DNA of 64,000 bases from Amblyomma americanum (GCF_052857255.1 NC_135500.1:54151272-54215271), one strand, 5' to 3'; counted from the stretch's first letter, positions 1 through 10,803 are shown. A program made the numbers and translations. Notes: generated by a model not told the origin, from the sequence alone.

Positions 1-185
1 CTTGGACAGCAATCCCGATCCGACTCATGAGCGCTGGGAGGCAACCCTTCATAGCCACAGCCCACTCGACCAGAAATTGCTGGTTGAGAGGGGCCGGATT
101 ATGATGGCGACCAATGGGTTCTCGTACTGAACCCACCCAGTTTTTGTGCTCTGAATAAATGTTTTTCCTCCTCCTCCTCCTCTGA
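1..185 (+). mobile_element. 3' end of a non-LTR retrotransposon (LINE)
   Basis: Frame 2 is open from the window edge to a TGA at 128-130. It reads as the tail of a LINE ORF2, with the spaced pattern PTHERWEATL...DQKLLVERG that I know from the C-terminus of R1/I-like elements of ticks. An AATAAA lies about 25 bases after the stop, followed by a (CTC)n simple-repeat tail near 168-182, the usual 3' end of such elements. The 5' part lies outside the window. The clade is inferred from memory of the family and is not certain. Confidence 0.6.
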
Positions 186-354
186 CCGCAGACGCCCAAC
201 TCCCCGTCTCCCAGGTCTGCGTGCCGAGGCAGGGAGGAACGCCTTTTCTGGTGAAATTAAAATTGTCAATAGATCAAAAATCCACTTGGGAATCTTTGAC
301 GTCCACTGACTTCATGCAGTACACGAGCCTCTGGCATTTTGTCTTCATCAAAAT

Positions 355-442
355 GCTGCCGCAATGGCCGGGATCGAACTGGATCGCACCGGCATCTTAC
401 GGGTGAGCAGCCCAGCGCCATAACCACTCAACCACTGCGGCG
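355..442 (-). mobile_element. tRNA-derived SINE head fragment
   Basis: On the - strand this carries the tRNA-like head shared by the SINEs elsewhere in the window: a CGCAGTGG...TTATGGCGC start and a B-box-like GATCGAA core before the body breaks off. It is short and diverged and was most likely truncated on insertion. It overlaps no coding sequence and sits about 130 bases upstream of the candidate exon at 572. Confidence 0.65.
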
Positions 443-571
443 TTTAACAGCGATTATGACCAATAGACAAATGGACGGTTTTGCAAACGGTGCGACGGAA
501 AATCTCATAATCGCTTGTGCGCGCATTCGGCCAATACGTGCAGGACCACACAGAAAGGGGAAGCCGGCCGC

Positions 572-755
572 ATGCTCTGGCCCAAGGCAACAGCCGGGGC
601 CGCCAAGGCTGCTGCGTCCAGGGCTCTTTCCAGGGCGGCCTCTAAAGCCGGCAGTAAGGAAGGCTTCGGCAAATCAGGTGCCAAGAAATCCGCCAAACCA
701 ACCGCCACCAACAAGTCGTCCTCGACCAAGTCGACTGCGTCTTCGAAGCCGGCCG
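572..755 (+). CDS. candidate exon A of a Lys/Ala-rich membrane protein gene
   Basis: I do not recognise the protein. From an ATG at 572 (CTC TGG CCC follow) the frame is open to a splice-donor-like G|GTAGGT at 755/756 and encodes about 61 residues dominated by Ala, Lys and Ser, including runs such as KAAASRALSRAASKAGSK. It ends with one base of a codon (phase 1), which is what the acceptor of the exon at 3344 needs (G|GT, Gly). Composition is GC-rich and clearly unlike the AT-rich surroundings. The ATG is a guess: the frame is open upstream of it to about 515, so the exon could be internal with a start further left. Exons B (3344-3818) and C (10554-10803) continue it. A disordered basic tail is the only structural inference I would make. 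Confidence 0.45.
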
Positions 756-999
756 GTAGGTATCGCGCCTTGCGAAGTAGGGATAGTGATAAAAATGTCT
801 TATAACTTGTTCTAATAAGTGACAGTCATAAAATAGCCGCAATAACAGCGCCCTTGGAGAAGAGATAGAGCAACCAGTGAAAGGGGGCGGAGAAGAGGAT
901 GGCTTCGCATTAAATATGGAACGCCTAGGGCTTTGACGGGCACAGCTATCGCTGCGCGCGGGTGGAGTCACGCATTTTGCTTGCTTAAAAATGCTGCCG

Positions 1000-1230
1000 C
1001 CACTAGTAGTAGTAGTAGTAGTACGTGGTTTATTAAAATAATAATAAAAAGGAAGGAAAAGATGCTAGCCCCGGCATATGCCATCGAAACTGAAGCACTT
1101 GAGCTGGGGCAGCGGAAATAAAGGAAATAAAGGATAACAGCCAGATTGGAGAAATGAAAAGAAAGCGGTTAGGGGACAGGAAGAGAGGATAGGGGGAGAG
1201 GTAATATGCACAAAAACTAGTTACACAATA
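1000..1230 (-). mobile_element. 3' tail of a LINE, reverse orientation
   Basis: Read on the - strand, an AT-rich 3' untranslated region runs into TTTATTATTATTTTAATAAACCACG and then an (ACT)n simple-repeat tail (about 1003-1022 on the + strand). This is the way tick LINE insertions end. No protein remnant is recognisable in it. The inner boundary is uncertain. Confidence 0.45.
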
Positions 1231-1576
1231 ATAATTATGCACAGGTTGCGCGCGTGATTAGTTCATGATGAAGCAACCGCCACTACTAAGATTCGATAGG
1301 GTGACATCGCGCTTAGCAGCGGAAAGCCATATTGAGGGAGCAAATTTGGAAACCGTTGGATGAGGGAGGTTTTTACTGTTAATGATTTCAACACGCCCTC
1401 GCCTATTTTAGGGGTGTGTAGTCGTAGGCCAGTTGATAACACAGTAAAACGAAGAAAAAGCACTAAAGACACAAAACGAAGGTACGCGACAACACAGAGA
1501 AGTAAAATTCACTATGGGGCTCACAACTTGCCAGGGAAGGCCACCAGGACAACGCCAACTTCTACCTTTCTCTTGG

Positions 1577-2107
1577 AGTGCATTGCGCAGGCAATTCCAG
1601 AGGAATTCAGACGCATGCTGCATTGTGCACTGAAAGCCACGCCATCGCCTCCATCCCAATGACACAAAACAAAACCGTTGAAAACGAAATTTCGAAGCCA
1701 AGCGTTGAAGAATCCGACTTGTATCCAGTACTCGCATCATCTTTTTAGGTAATCGTCTCCAGGAGTCATAGCATCATAGTAACCATACCATCTTCTCCAG
1801 CTTTAACATTTTCGGCCTTTCACTGCTAGGGCTAGAATATCTTGCTTGCGAAACAATAACACCTGCCCCTACGATGTTTCTTCCGTGTTTGTAGTGCATG
1901 GACCTTGTGTTGGCCATTCGAAACGGGCTTCGACAATCCTCCAGGCGAAATGCTCCAGACAAGTCAGATTCTTCAATGCTGTTCTTCGCAATTTTCGCTT
2001 TCTGAGGTTCGGCCTTGCATCATCGGGTTGGAGGCGATGGCATAGCTTTCAACGCACAACGCAGGAGGCTGCTGAATTCCTCTGGAATTGTCTGCACAAT
2101 CAATGCC
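1577..2107. repeat. inverted duplication with ~145-150 bp arms
   Basis: The reverse complement of 1577-1722 aligns by eye with 1959-2107. Shared blocks include CAAGTC(A/G)GATTCTTCAA, TTGGAGGCGATGGC (1622-1660 inverted, 2026-2042 direct) and GAATTCCTCTGGAATTG. The arms flank about 235 bases of spacer. This could be a foldback or MITE-type element, or two copies of one repeat in opposite orientation. I see no target duplication. Confidence 0.6.
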
Positions 2108-3343
2108 AAAAGTAAGCGGGAAGAAAAAAAACTCTGAGAGCACTGCAGTCTGCTGCATTTGAGAAATGCGAAACGTGAAACTTTTTTTTGCAAGTCGTCG
2201 TTGTCACGTGACGCTTGGATGACGTCAGCAACATTGTTTGCAAGTCGCCGTTTTCTAACTTGGGTATACATTCCAACACACTTTATTATCATAGACATTA
2301 CAACGAGTCCACTTCGTGCTCCTCTAGCATGCTTGAACCAACGACCCTTCGTAGCATATGCACTGCGCGCCACCTGGCACGCAGATGGCCTGGTTCGAAC
2401 CTGAATACCGAAGACTTTCTTTTTTGAAAGGAGGTTACGTTAGAGGTACATTTCGCGCGGACTCACTTTGCGGACTACTCCGGACAACTTCCGATGACGG
2501 GTTTTCCTTCGCATGAGGCATATAATGCTTTCGCATTAATAAGTTCGTTTTGCCCCCGGCACCTTCCTCGGCAACACGTCTTCTCCATCAGATCTGTCTC
2601 CTACTCGGCTATGTTGCGCGGACCTAAAGGTACATAACACGTTGGAATTTGCCGAGGGTGTTTGGCTTCGGAATGGACAATCAAAGGCAGGAAATGGTAA
2701 TGAATGTTTCCTTGAAGAAAAGAGAAAACTGCAAAACTGAGTAATTACGGTATCGAACCTGCGCAGTGTGGGTTCATTAGCTGGTTGTAAAGCGCTTCGC
2801 CATTCGTTGCACATTGTATTTTTGAACGAATTCTAGCAAAGCGTGATAACGCAACACGCTATGTTGAGGACATGCACGATCTCAATGGTATGTCTAGTAT
2901 TGTGGGCTTCGGCGTTCGAGACATCTCATAATCTGAATCAGTTTCTTGGTATAAGTTCCTGACAGAAGTGTTTAAGAATAAACGGGAAAGACATGTTCAT
3001 ACACATTTTGAATTCATAGACAGAGCGCCATCTTCTAGCCGCCCGATAATAATTTCCATTCAAAACGATGGTTGAAAAGAGGGCGTTTTACGCAATGTCA
3101 GTTGATCAAAAGGAACGTGCAAATCCTGACAACATCATTTTTGCACGAAACACAACATAAGCTGAAGCTGCTTTGACATAGTGAAGAAAAAAAAAACGCA
3201 TCCAGGTCTCTCATCAAAATAGTGGCCAACTGGACACCTGGTTAATGAAGGAAAAGACCAGATTAAAAATTCAGTGTTTTTTAAAGCCTTAGGCAAGACG
3301 AAGTTACATACACTTATTGTATGCTCTCATTCCGGTCTTTCAG

Positions 3344-3818
3344 GTGCAAAGGGTGGCGTGAAGAAAGCTGGTCCTGAAGATGGATTGAACGGGAAAACCT
3401 TGTCTAAGGCGGTCTCGAAAGTTCCACCGAAACCGGCGTCTAAAACGGCCCCGAAACCAGCTCCAAAACCGGCTTGAAAGGCACCGCAGAATGCGCCGGC
3501 TAAGAAGGCTGCTCCGGCGGTGGGGGCCAAGTCGGATTCGTCTCCGGCGTCGGCCTCCAAGGCGTCCCCGTAGCCACCTTCGGCGTCGTCCTCCGAATCG
3601 GGCTCCCCCGTGTCCGGAACCGAGACAGAGACCACCAAGAAGAAGGACAGTGCGGAGGACGAAGGCAGCGAGGAGGAGGAGAAGCCGAAGAAAGGCAAGA
3701 AGGAGGCAGAGGAAGCGAAGGAAGAAGGAGGTGAGGGAAAGGAGGAAGAGGAAGACGAAGAGGAAGAGGAGGAGGGCATCTACATGAGCACCACACAATT
3801 TGAAGCCTACCTAGCACG
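3344..3818 (+). pseudogene. candidate exon B, Lys/Pro then Glu-rich, two in-frame stops
   Basis: Preceded by TTTCAG and followed by the strong donor GTGAGC. In frame 1 it encodes a KP/KA-rich stretch (SKVPPKPASKTAPKPAPKPA), a Ser/Ala/Pro linker, then a highly charged KEKE-like run with long Glu blocks ending MSTTQFEAYLA. The frame is interrupted by TGA at 3475-3477 and TAG at 3571-3573, yet composition is the same on both sides of each stop. These therefore look like point changes (C-to-T would restore CGA and CAG) in a once-open exon. Entry phase (two bases) fits exon A and exit phase (CG|) fits exon C. It may be a decayed gene, a null allele, a sequencing error, or stop readthrough. The sequence cannot distinguish these. 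Confidence 0.5.
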
Positions 3819-4689
3819 GTGAGCGCTTGGCACTCTGCATACATTCATGGTTAAAGTAATGCGGGAAGAACACACGAGAAAAAAAAAAACAAGCAACACA
3901 AGCGGGCTCTTTTGCATGAATGAATACCCACTCGCCCAGATCTCCGCATTTATTACTGCGTGCGTTTTCACGTATATGACCAACGGCTGGGCGCTAATTG
4001 AAGCGTCAATGCCAATTCATTACGGTTTTCTAATCACGCAGAAGATGCTTTATATTCAAAGAGTAACTCGAACCATATAAAAACAAAATGAGTAAAATGC
4101 ATGCATGGCTGCCATAAGCCGGTTTTACTAACAATATGCGAGCAATGTATTGTGAGACGCGATTTGAGATGTTGCGAGTTGCCGTGCATATTCATGACCG
4201 AAAAACACAGATATTTCTGAAGAGGGATATACTACTTACCTAAAAGCTTTCCTCCTTGCCTTAAAAAAGCTGCCCAGGAGAGTAAATTATAAGCAATAAA
4301 ATTCTGACACCTCTGAGTTGTTCCAATGAGTGAAACGTCAAAATTCTGATTGTGTTCGCTGCTCGTGATTTCTTAGCGAAGTAATGTCGGAGTGTGTAAA
4401 CCATAGGTGTTTATGCTTAGCGCTCCATTTATAGCTTTTATTACATAGTACTTTATGGTTAAAGCACAGTGGCTTTCACTTCAAGTTGACGATCACGGAG
4501 CCTTATACTGATATGACCTACCGATATGAGTCACCGATCGCTAACCAAGCAGAGGGAGCACTTAGCAATGCCAATATTTTACTCAGACCATCAGGCATGA
4601 TGTCAAGGTTTTTCTTTTCAATGTTTTTGTTTTATGTTTCAAAATGCAAAACATTTTCTGAACCCATAGCCATTGTCTAGTAAAGGGTC

Positions 4690-5402
4690 CAGTGATGGCA
4701 TATGATACAAATTCTGACACAGCAGAGGAGGAAAGTAATTAACACATACGAAAATGAATCTTGACGCACACATCATAGGCAATGCAATAATATTGAGTGA
4801 CAGTTTTATTTAAACATCACAATAGTTTTCAAGAAGGTATTTATTTAGAGCAGTAATAAAGTTATAGGTTTGCTTGACGCGTACTGGCAACAATTTTTAG
4901 ATAAAGGCTTCGTTGAATTATATAGGCCTTTTACCGTACACATCATGAGATGGAAGCAGGTTAAAATTATGATTCGCTGCAGCTCATGTATTTCGTAATG
5001 GGAGCTTAAACAAAGCTTTGGGAAGAGGATCATTACTCTCTCGAGATTCTATGTATAGTTTGTGCAATTTTTAATTCCTAAAATGCATTGAACGGCAGCA
5101 CATTGACAGAATTTTACAAGGGTCTACTGGATTGACTGCGACTTGAAAATGTAATAATTGGTAAGGCACGTTTTTGCAGACGGATTACAGTTTAGAGATA
5201 AGTTGTGAAAGTGGCACCCCAAGTCTCAATGCAGTAAGAGCGATGGCTATGAAAGAAGAAAAAGTAAAGAATGCGTATAATGGGATATGAGAAATATTCA
5301 TGAGCTTTAAGTAGAACGTAGCAAGCATCTGCGAGCTTCCAACATAGGTGCTTAATGTGCGTTTTCCAGTGCATCTCTGATTCAAATAAAATACCTAAAT
5401 AT
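4690..5402 (-). mobile_element. decayed LINE, C-terminal RT part and 3' end (copy A)
   Basis: The - strand encodes a recognisable reverse transcriptase C-terminal region of a CR1/Jockey-type LINE: KTHIKHLCWKLADACYVLLK, then FFFFHSHRSYCIETWGATF (5374-5192), matching the usual 'H...L..KL...Y.L......HS...Y....WG' pattern. A second segment further 3' (about 5030-4850) is a degraded tail domain. Frames are broken repeatedly. The same element, equally decayed and in the same orientation, lies at 26090-27120. Confidence 0.6.
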
Positions 5403-5617
5403 TTGTAAGGGCCGCAGAAGTACCTGTTCCCGGCTCACACAGTGTCGGGATTTGAAGGCGCGGGCTCCTTCTCTTAGCCATGCACCCCGAGAAGCCGAGC
5501 TCCAGGCCGGGGAATGGCTTGTACCCATTTTGGGATGACCGGTGGGTAACCGGCGGCAGCGGGAGTCGAACCCACCACCTTCCGTAGTCGAGGCGGGTCC
5601 TGTTAATATAACGCATT
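5403..5617 (-). mobile_element. tRNA-derived SINE, second family
   Basis: The - strand starts with a tRNA-like head (CCTCGACTACGGAAGGTGG then GGTTCGACTCCC, a B box) followed by a body with ACCGGTCATCCCAAAATGGG and TACAAGCCATTCCCCGGCC. It aligns with the copy at 41443-41677 (shared CACCGGT...TGGGTACAAG). It lies at the 5' edge of LINE copy A, so it may have inserted into that element. Confidence 0.65.
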
Positions 5618-6839
5618 TCCATCTCATTCCTGTTCTGGAAGCGTTTTTTTTTCTGTAAATTGTGCAGCTTAGCTATCTGCATGGATTAGCTAGCGAATTC
5701 AAATTCTGGATAATGGCACCAAAATTGCTTTCGAAAAAAATGCTTCTAACTTAGACCCTGCTTCTCGTGCTCTTAAGCTTTTCATCAAAAACGTTATGGA
5801 CCACAGTGGGCGTGCTTAAGAGAAGAATGCAATTGAGACCGCGTGAAATTTATAAGCTTGTAAGCGCTTCTATTGCTTGGGTCTGTGGGCTGTTTAGAGT
5901 TTTGAGATCGAAGCTTGATTGGGCGCAGGAGAATATTTTCCTGGCTATTCGTCCTGCCAGTTGCCTGTTCTCTCAACGACTGATCAATGTAGCTATGCTT
6001 AACGCAAATTATTAAGGTAAACATGTCATACTACACGGCTTAATGAATTCATGGGCACACTTTCAACGGCGCCTTTGCCTGCTTTACACCTTTTTGGTTC
6101 CTTCATCCTCAAGCTGCTGTTCAAAGAAGCCGGAAGGGTTGTGGTTGGTTGAATCCAGCAATATTTGTCTGCTGGGGTTTTTGAACATATCTATTAGATT
6201 GAAAAAGACAAGGAGACGGCTTTCGTTTTTTTTTTGTCAAAAGTGGGCAAATGAAGCAAATATTTTGTAGGTATTTAGTTGCTAAGGTTAATAATATTCC
6301 TTTTCACACAAGCGAAGCGTGTTCCTTATGTTGATGTCATTTGTTTCGGTGTCTCTATTGCTGCATCACCTTCTATTTAACGTTCAAGCGTCACTGAGAA
6401 CTATGCCATACGAATTCCTTTTTGCTAAAATTCGATTCTATGGATCTTAATGTCTATGTTAATGTTAGTTTGGGAACTATAGAATCTTTTATTGCTCAGG
6501 GATTGGAATTAACAATGAAGCATTTTTTTCCCTACCACTTGTTCAGACTTGTGACACCAGACCGAAAAGTACCCGATGAGCAGTGTAGGGAATGATTTTT
6601 GGTGCAGCCTAGTCCTTGAAGATACGCGTGAATAAAATTTCTTACGCTATTGCAATGTTCTTGCGACAATAACCCGTGATGGAGATATCTGTATTTTTTA
6701 CGTTTTCAGCTTATACGAGCACCGTTTATAGCAAAATTATCCTGAGCCCCATTACAACACACTAGTATATTGAGGCAGGTCGACTTCAATTTTTTTTCTA
6801 AGTTTCTATTTTAGACAGTCCTCTCTGAATGTCAAGCTG
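5618..6839. other. no assignable feature
   Basis: AT-rich sequence with short open frames only. I see no domain, tRNA-like head or terminal repeat. It may include 5' remnants of LINE copy A, but no frame supports that. Confidence 0.4.
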
Positions 6840-6964
6840 TCTCCTTTCAGCTACAATTCATTTCATGACGGCTGGTTGTAAACAAAGGTACGGCGATTTT
6901 TTTTGCTTTATTGTTTTTATGAGAACGTATGAGAACAAGATGCGCAAATACAACCTCAAATGCA

Positions 6965-8784
6965 ACAGATGAAAGGGTTAAAAACCTTTCCCAGGCATTT
7001 AAAGCAGAGATTGCGAGAGCAAAACAGCGGTTTATTAATGAATCATTGACTACGTTCATTAAAACATCTCCGTAAAAATTCTGGCGGTACCTGTCAAAAC
7101 AGAAATCCCCCATTCCGTTCTTAAAAAATGCTACTTGCACAGTTAGTGATAGTAGTGAAATGGCATGCCTTTTCAACGAATATTTCGAGTCCGTATTTAC
7201 CTGGGATAATCGTACAACACCGCATCTAGAAGACTCACCAAACATACCGTCTTTACCGGATATAAAAATTAGTCACGACGGAGTTCTTAACCTTCTTCTT
7301 AATCTGGACACAAAAAAATCCGTGGGACCAGACGAAATTCCTAATACCTTCCTAAAAAGGCAAGCAGAATGGGGTTCCTACTATCTTGTAGAAATATTTA
7401 ACAAGTCTCTTCTATCTGCTGACGTCCCTGGCGACTGGAAGTATGCCAAAGTAATACCAATACATAAGCAAGGAGCAAAACATGATGTAACAAACTACCG
7501 ACCAATATCTTTGACGAGTACGTGTTGCAAAACATTTGAACACATTTTAACTAAACACTTAATGGAATTTGCTGAAGCAAATGGGGTGCTGGGAAGCCAC
7601 CAGCATGGTTTCCGGCGCGGATATTCCACTATTACCATATTAAGTGAAGTTGTACATGACATTGCCAAATGTATCGACAAAAGAGGGCAAATAGATATCA
7701 TTTTTATCGATTTTAGGAGAGCGTTTGATAGAATATCCCACCAAAAGCTACTACTGAAACTTCACTACTTTTGAACAATAATATTGTAATAAAATGGATT
7801 GAGGCGTACCTAACGCATAGACAGCAGTTTGTTTTTCTTAATAACGTTGCCAGCTCAAATAAAAATGTACGATCAGGTGTTCCACAAGGCTCTGTGATAG
7901 GTCCTTTGCTTTTCTCTTTGTATGTTAGCGATATGAGCACCGGCTTTTCACCAGAGATAACGATCAAACATTACGCAGATGGTACTATTATTTATTGTAA
8001 TGTAAAATCTTGTGATGATCAGAAGAGACTGAATGACCATCTGGACATAATCAGTAACTGGTGCAAACGGTGGCAAATGGACATGAACACAGAGAAGACC
8101 GTTTGGATGCATATGACGCGTAAAAAACAACCCTTTGTATTTTCTTATAAAATTCATGATGTCATTCTAAATGATGTCGCTGAGTTCAGGTACTTGGGCT
8201 TGTGTCTCAGATATGATCTAAATTGGTCATCGCATGTAGATCAAGTTTGTGATAAGGCGATCAGAAAGCTTTGGACGCTACGGAAGAAACTAACTGATGC
8301 CATGCCAGATGTCAAGTTGTTAGCATATAAAATGACAGTCCTGCCACTACTTACCTATACAAGCCCCATTTGGGAGCCATACACTGAGCAGAATATTTTG
8401 AAATGTGAACGTGTGCAGAACAAGGCTCTTAGGTTCATTTATAATGCTTATTCTAGAATGAAGTAAGTTTCAGAACTAAGAATAAAGGCTGGATTAACCC
8501 CTGTTAAGAAGAAAATGGAACACAATAGGATTTTTTTCTTTTATCATATTTTACGTGGCTATGACAAGGTAAACCTCGAAAGGTACATTGTAGCAGACAG
8601 TTACATCCAGTCAAGGACAAAACACAGTAAACATATCAGACTATTGACTTACAAGACAGACTCTTTTCATTATTCTTTTCTCTTGAGGACAATAGATGAC
8701 TGGAACAAACTACCCAATGAAGTTATAAATTCTGAGGCTAAGGGCTTTGAAGCTGCACTAGGGGAATATTCTATGAGTGCATAA
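6965..8784 (+). pseudogene. LINE reverse transcriptase remnant (RT, thumb, C-terminal domain)
   Basis: The reading begins near 6965 (VKNLSQAFKAEIARAKQRF). It then shows a KFWRYLS motif, the DEIPNTFLK region, 'NYRPISLTSTCCKTFEHI' and 'DFRRAFDRISHQKLL', continuing with RSGVPQGSVIGPLLFSLYVSD (about 7872-7932). The catalytic box reads YADG instead of YADD (about 7972-7983), so the last aspartate is lost. The thumb (GLCLRYDLNWSSHVDQV) and C-terminal part (LRTIDDWNKLPNEVI) follow. Breaks: a stop near 7069, a frameshift at about 7770 and an in-frame TAA at 8464-8466. RT copies LINE RNA into DNA at the target site, but this copy cannot be active. The family is clear. The clade (CR1 versus Jockey relatives) is less so. 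Confidence 0.85.
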
Positions 8785-9144
8785 AAAAAAAATGTATTGT
8801 ATACTAGCCTTGTCACCTGTCACCCTCTAAGCGATCTATGCACATTGCTATCTGTTTTCTTTTATTTAACTTTTGCCAGTCGGACATACTCTTAATTACA
8901 ATTGTTGTACTTTGCTATTACGGCCACGCGCCTTTTTGTTCTTCACATTGCACCACAGCGGTTGACGTTTTTGTGCGCTATTCAAATATTTTCTTCTTCT
9001 TTGCTGCCGTCAGTGACGTGCAAAAATTCCTAATGTTAAAAGAGTTTCTTTTTCTGTTTTTGATTGCATTTTACATGCGAAAGTTGTAACAAGATGTGTA
9101 CTTTGTAAAACAGCAACTCCTGGCTTGGCCTGTGCCGGCAGTAT

Positions 9145-9147
9145 GAA

Positions 9148-9178
<31 letters not shown>

Positions 9179-9180
9179 AA
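9145..9180 (+). repeat. (AATA)n LINE tail
   Basis: About nine near-perfect AATA units directly after the LINE 3' UTR. This is the simple-repeat tail of the element rather than an independent microsatellite. Confidence 0.9.
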
Positions 9181-9182
9181 AT

Positions 9183-9412
9183 TTAAGAAAGGGGCGTCAC
9201 GAGCGTTTCAGGCCAGTTTTTACTCTGAAAAAACTTATTCTTAGCTAGCAGCGAATTTCGGCTTCAATAGCAACCCCAACGTAACTCAGTGCGGCTATTT
9301 TCAGTGCAATGGGAATTAGGGCGAACAAATGATAGTGGTGCCTTCTCTTTCCTACGCGCTCCGTAAGCGGCATTGGCCGACTTTTGAGCAAGGGCGAAGC
9401 GCGGTCCTGATC
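9183..9412. other. no assignable feature
   Basis: Short intergenic or intronic stretch between the LINE tail and the hairpin. It may be part of the foldback element that carries the hairpin. Confidence 0.3.
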
Positions 9413-9494
9413 GGCCCTGGTAAACTTGCTCCCTCTAGGTGCTGGCCGAATGACGCTCGGCCAGCACCTAGAGAGAAGCAAGTTTACCAGGGCC
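9413..9494. repeat. near-perfect 37-bp hairpin with 7-nt loop
   Basis: 9413-9449 pairs with 9457-9494: GGCCCTGGTAAACTTGCT is repeated as its reverse complement AGCAAGTTTACCAGGGCC, and TAGGTGCTGGCCGA as TCGGCCAGCACCTA. The arms differ by one indel and one mismatch, and the loop is ATGACGC. Complementarity fades beyond the arms. It could be a foldback/MITE core or a small-RNA hairpin. Confidence 0.85.
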
Positions 9495-10553
9495 CCTGTC
9501 CTCTTAATAGGGTTCGGAGTGAACTCCTTTACGGCGGCGTCGACGGTCGGCAGGATGTTAGTCCCGCATTAAAGAGCCAATCAGACTTTAGATATGCTTA
9601 CGAGCTCAGTATTGCTTATAGTTTCGACTCCTGTCAACTTCACCTCAGCATGCATTGTTTGTATTCATAAACAACTTGATTAAACAGTTTAAGTGATGCC
9701 TACACACAATGCCTCCTATTGAACTTTATGAGCACTATGCCTTGATATATAAGAGCTCAGCTTCCATAAATTTGTGCGCTGAATCCGTGTGATAAGAGGT
9801 GTAAACTGCACTCCTTTACTATTCCCGACACAGCCCTAATCTTGCATCGTATGGTGCTAGTTTCGTTGGTTTTTGTTTTTGTTTCTTATTGCATTGTGGT
9901 CATTGTTTACTACATGAACCACAAAAAGTTCTTAGAAGTGATTTTGTGCCCCATCCTCGCATCCTAACAAAAGAGTGTGAACTTTGCCAGTTTTTTATGT
10001 AATGGTCCAAGCTATGAATGTATTCAAACTATTCACAGTGTGTGTGTTTCTGGTAGCATAAAAATTATAATAAAGTACTCGTTTCAAGAGAAAGGCATCA
10101 ATTGCCATTAAAATGTTTCAGGAATTAAATACTGCCTGGAATTTTCTCGTGTCATACATGGGCAATCAACAGGTTATCACTGGCGTAGTGAGCGACGCTT
10201 TGGTTGTATATGTCTACCAAACGTCAATTGCCGATCAGTGTCCGGCCTAAGGCCAATGCGAGTCCCCATGCTCATAACAGGCACGCGGTGCAGCTGGGCC
10301 CGTCGAGTTTAAGTCAGCCAGATGGCTCACAGCACGGCCAACCGCAGTTCTATTGATAGGGTCTAAATCATACTTGTAAAACGATTTCTGTGCTCGCAAC
10401 CGACTAGTTATCACTTTCGCAGGCAATGGACTGGGGCACACTTTTCAGGTCCACGCGATAATCTCTGGTGCAAAGCGCCAAAGGGAGCGTTTTTTTTTCG
10501 AACTCATGTGAGCAGGTCGCGTTGCAGTTTCTTACGTTCCACCGCGTTCGCAG
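9495..10553. other. no assignable feature
   Basis: Mixed-composition sequence without recognisable coding or repeat signal. It runs up to the acceptor of exon C. Confidence 0.4.
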
Positions 10554-10803
10554 GCGAGACATGATCCGGGACATCAGCAAGTGCGTCGTCATCGTGATTA
10601 TGACCTTATGCGTGGCCTACCTGCTTCACGTATGGCGCCAGAAGGACAAGGAACGCTTCAGCACTGGCATCGTCACCGAAAGGCCCACCTCTGCCTTCAC
10701 CGTGCCCGAAGATAACCTCTCCGCGATCGCATCCTTCGTCGTGCAGGAGTTCGACAATGAGCAGGAGGCTACGGAACTCTCCGATACTGTTGGAGCCTTG
10801 TAG
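10554..10803 (+). CDS. candidate terminal exon C with a membrane segment
   Basis: After CGCGTTCGCAG the frame that completes exon B's codon (CG|G) reads RRDMIRDISK, then the hydrophobic segment CVVIVIMTLCVAYLLHVW (18 residues, one membrane pass), then a polar tail with ERPTSAFTVPEDNLSAIAS and an acidic end, stopping at TAG 10801-10803. The positive cluster (RRD...K) before the segment suggests an inside N-terminus, giving a type II-like topology with the long basic/acidic region in the cytosol. An AATAAA lies about 1 kb downstream (11828-11833). A GT at the stop (10800-10801) is a poor donor, so I take this as the last exon. I do not recognise the family. Confidence 0.5.

Larger units (their letters stand above)
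756..3343 (+). other. putative intron 1, with repeat debris
   Basis: The interval starts GTAGGT and ends TTTCAG, and splicing it keeps the frame between exons A and B. It contains a - strand LINE tail (about 1000-1230), an inverted duplication (1577-2107), a lone GGTTCGAACC B-box-like sequence near 2391, and otherwise sequence in which I see no gene. That the interval is really transcribed and spliced is inference. Confidence 0.4.
6840..9182 (+). mobile_element. 5'-truncated CR1/Jockey-type LINE
   Basis: A reverse-transcriptase coding remnant (about 6965-8784) is followed by a 3' UTR and an (AATA)n tail at 9145-9180, the typical end of such elements. There is no trace of the N-terminal endonuclease domain, so the insertion is 5'-truncated. 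I could not identify a target-site duplication. It sits inside the putative second intron of the candidate host gene, in the same orientation. Confidence 0.8.
3819..10553 (+). other. putative intron 2
   Basis: Starts GTGAGC and ends CGCGTTCGCAG, and removing it joins CG|G (Arg) in frame. It holds a - strand LINE remnant, a SINE, a + strand LINE and a hairpin, listed separately. 3825-4690 and 5618-6840 contain nothing I can assign. The polypyrimidine tract before the acceptor is weak. Confidence 0.35.

Noticed and set aside
2385..2400. tRNA-like gene around GGTTCGAACC
   Set aside because: A perfect B-box-like core is present, but there is no acceptable A box or cloverleaf, and no body or tail of either SINE family.
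3475..3477. TGA in exon B as a selenocysteine codon
   Set aside because: The surrounding sequence is low-complexity Lys/Pro/Ala with no redox motif, and a second stop (TAG) follows. A point mutation is simpler.
3327..3844. Long open frames in the other five readings over exon B (Ser-rich, Arg-rich, Leu-rich proteins)
   Set aside because: They are shadows of the low-complexity Lys/Glu/Pro coding sequence. Only frame 1 joins with splice sites and neighbouring exons.
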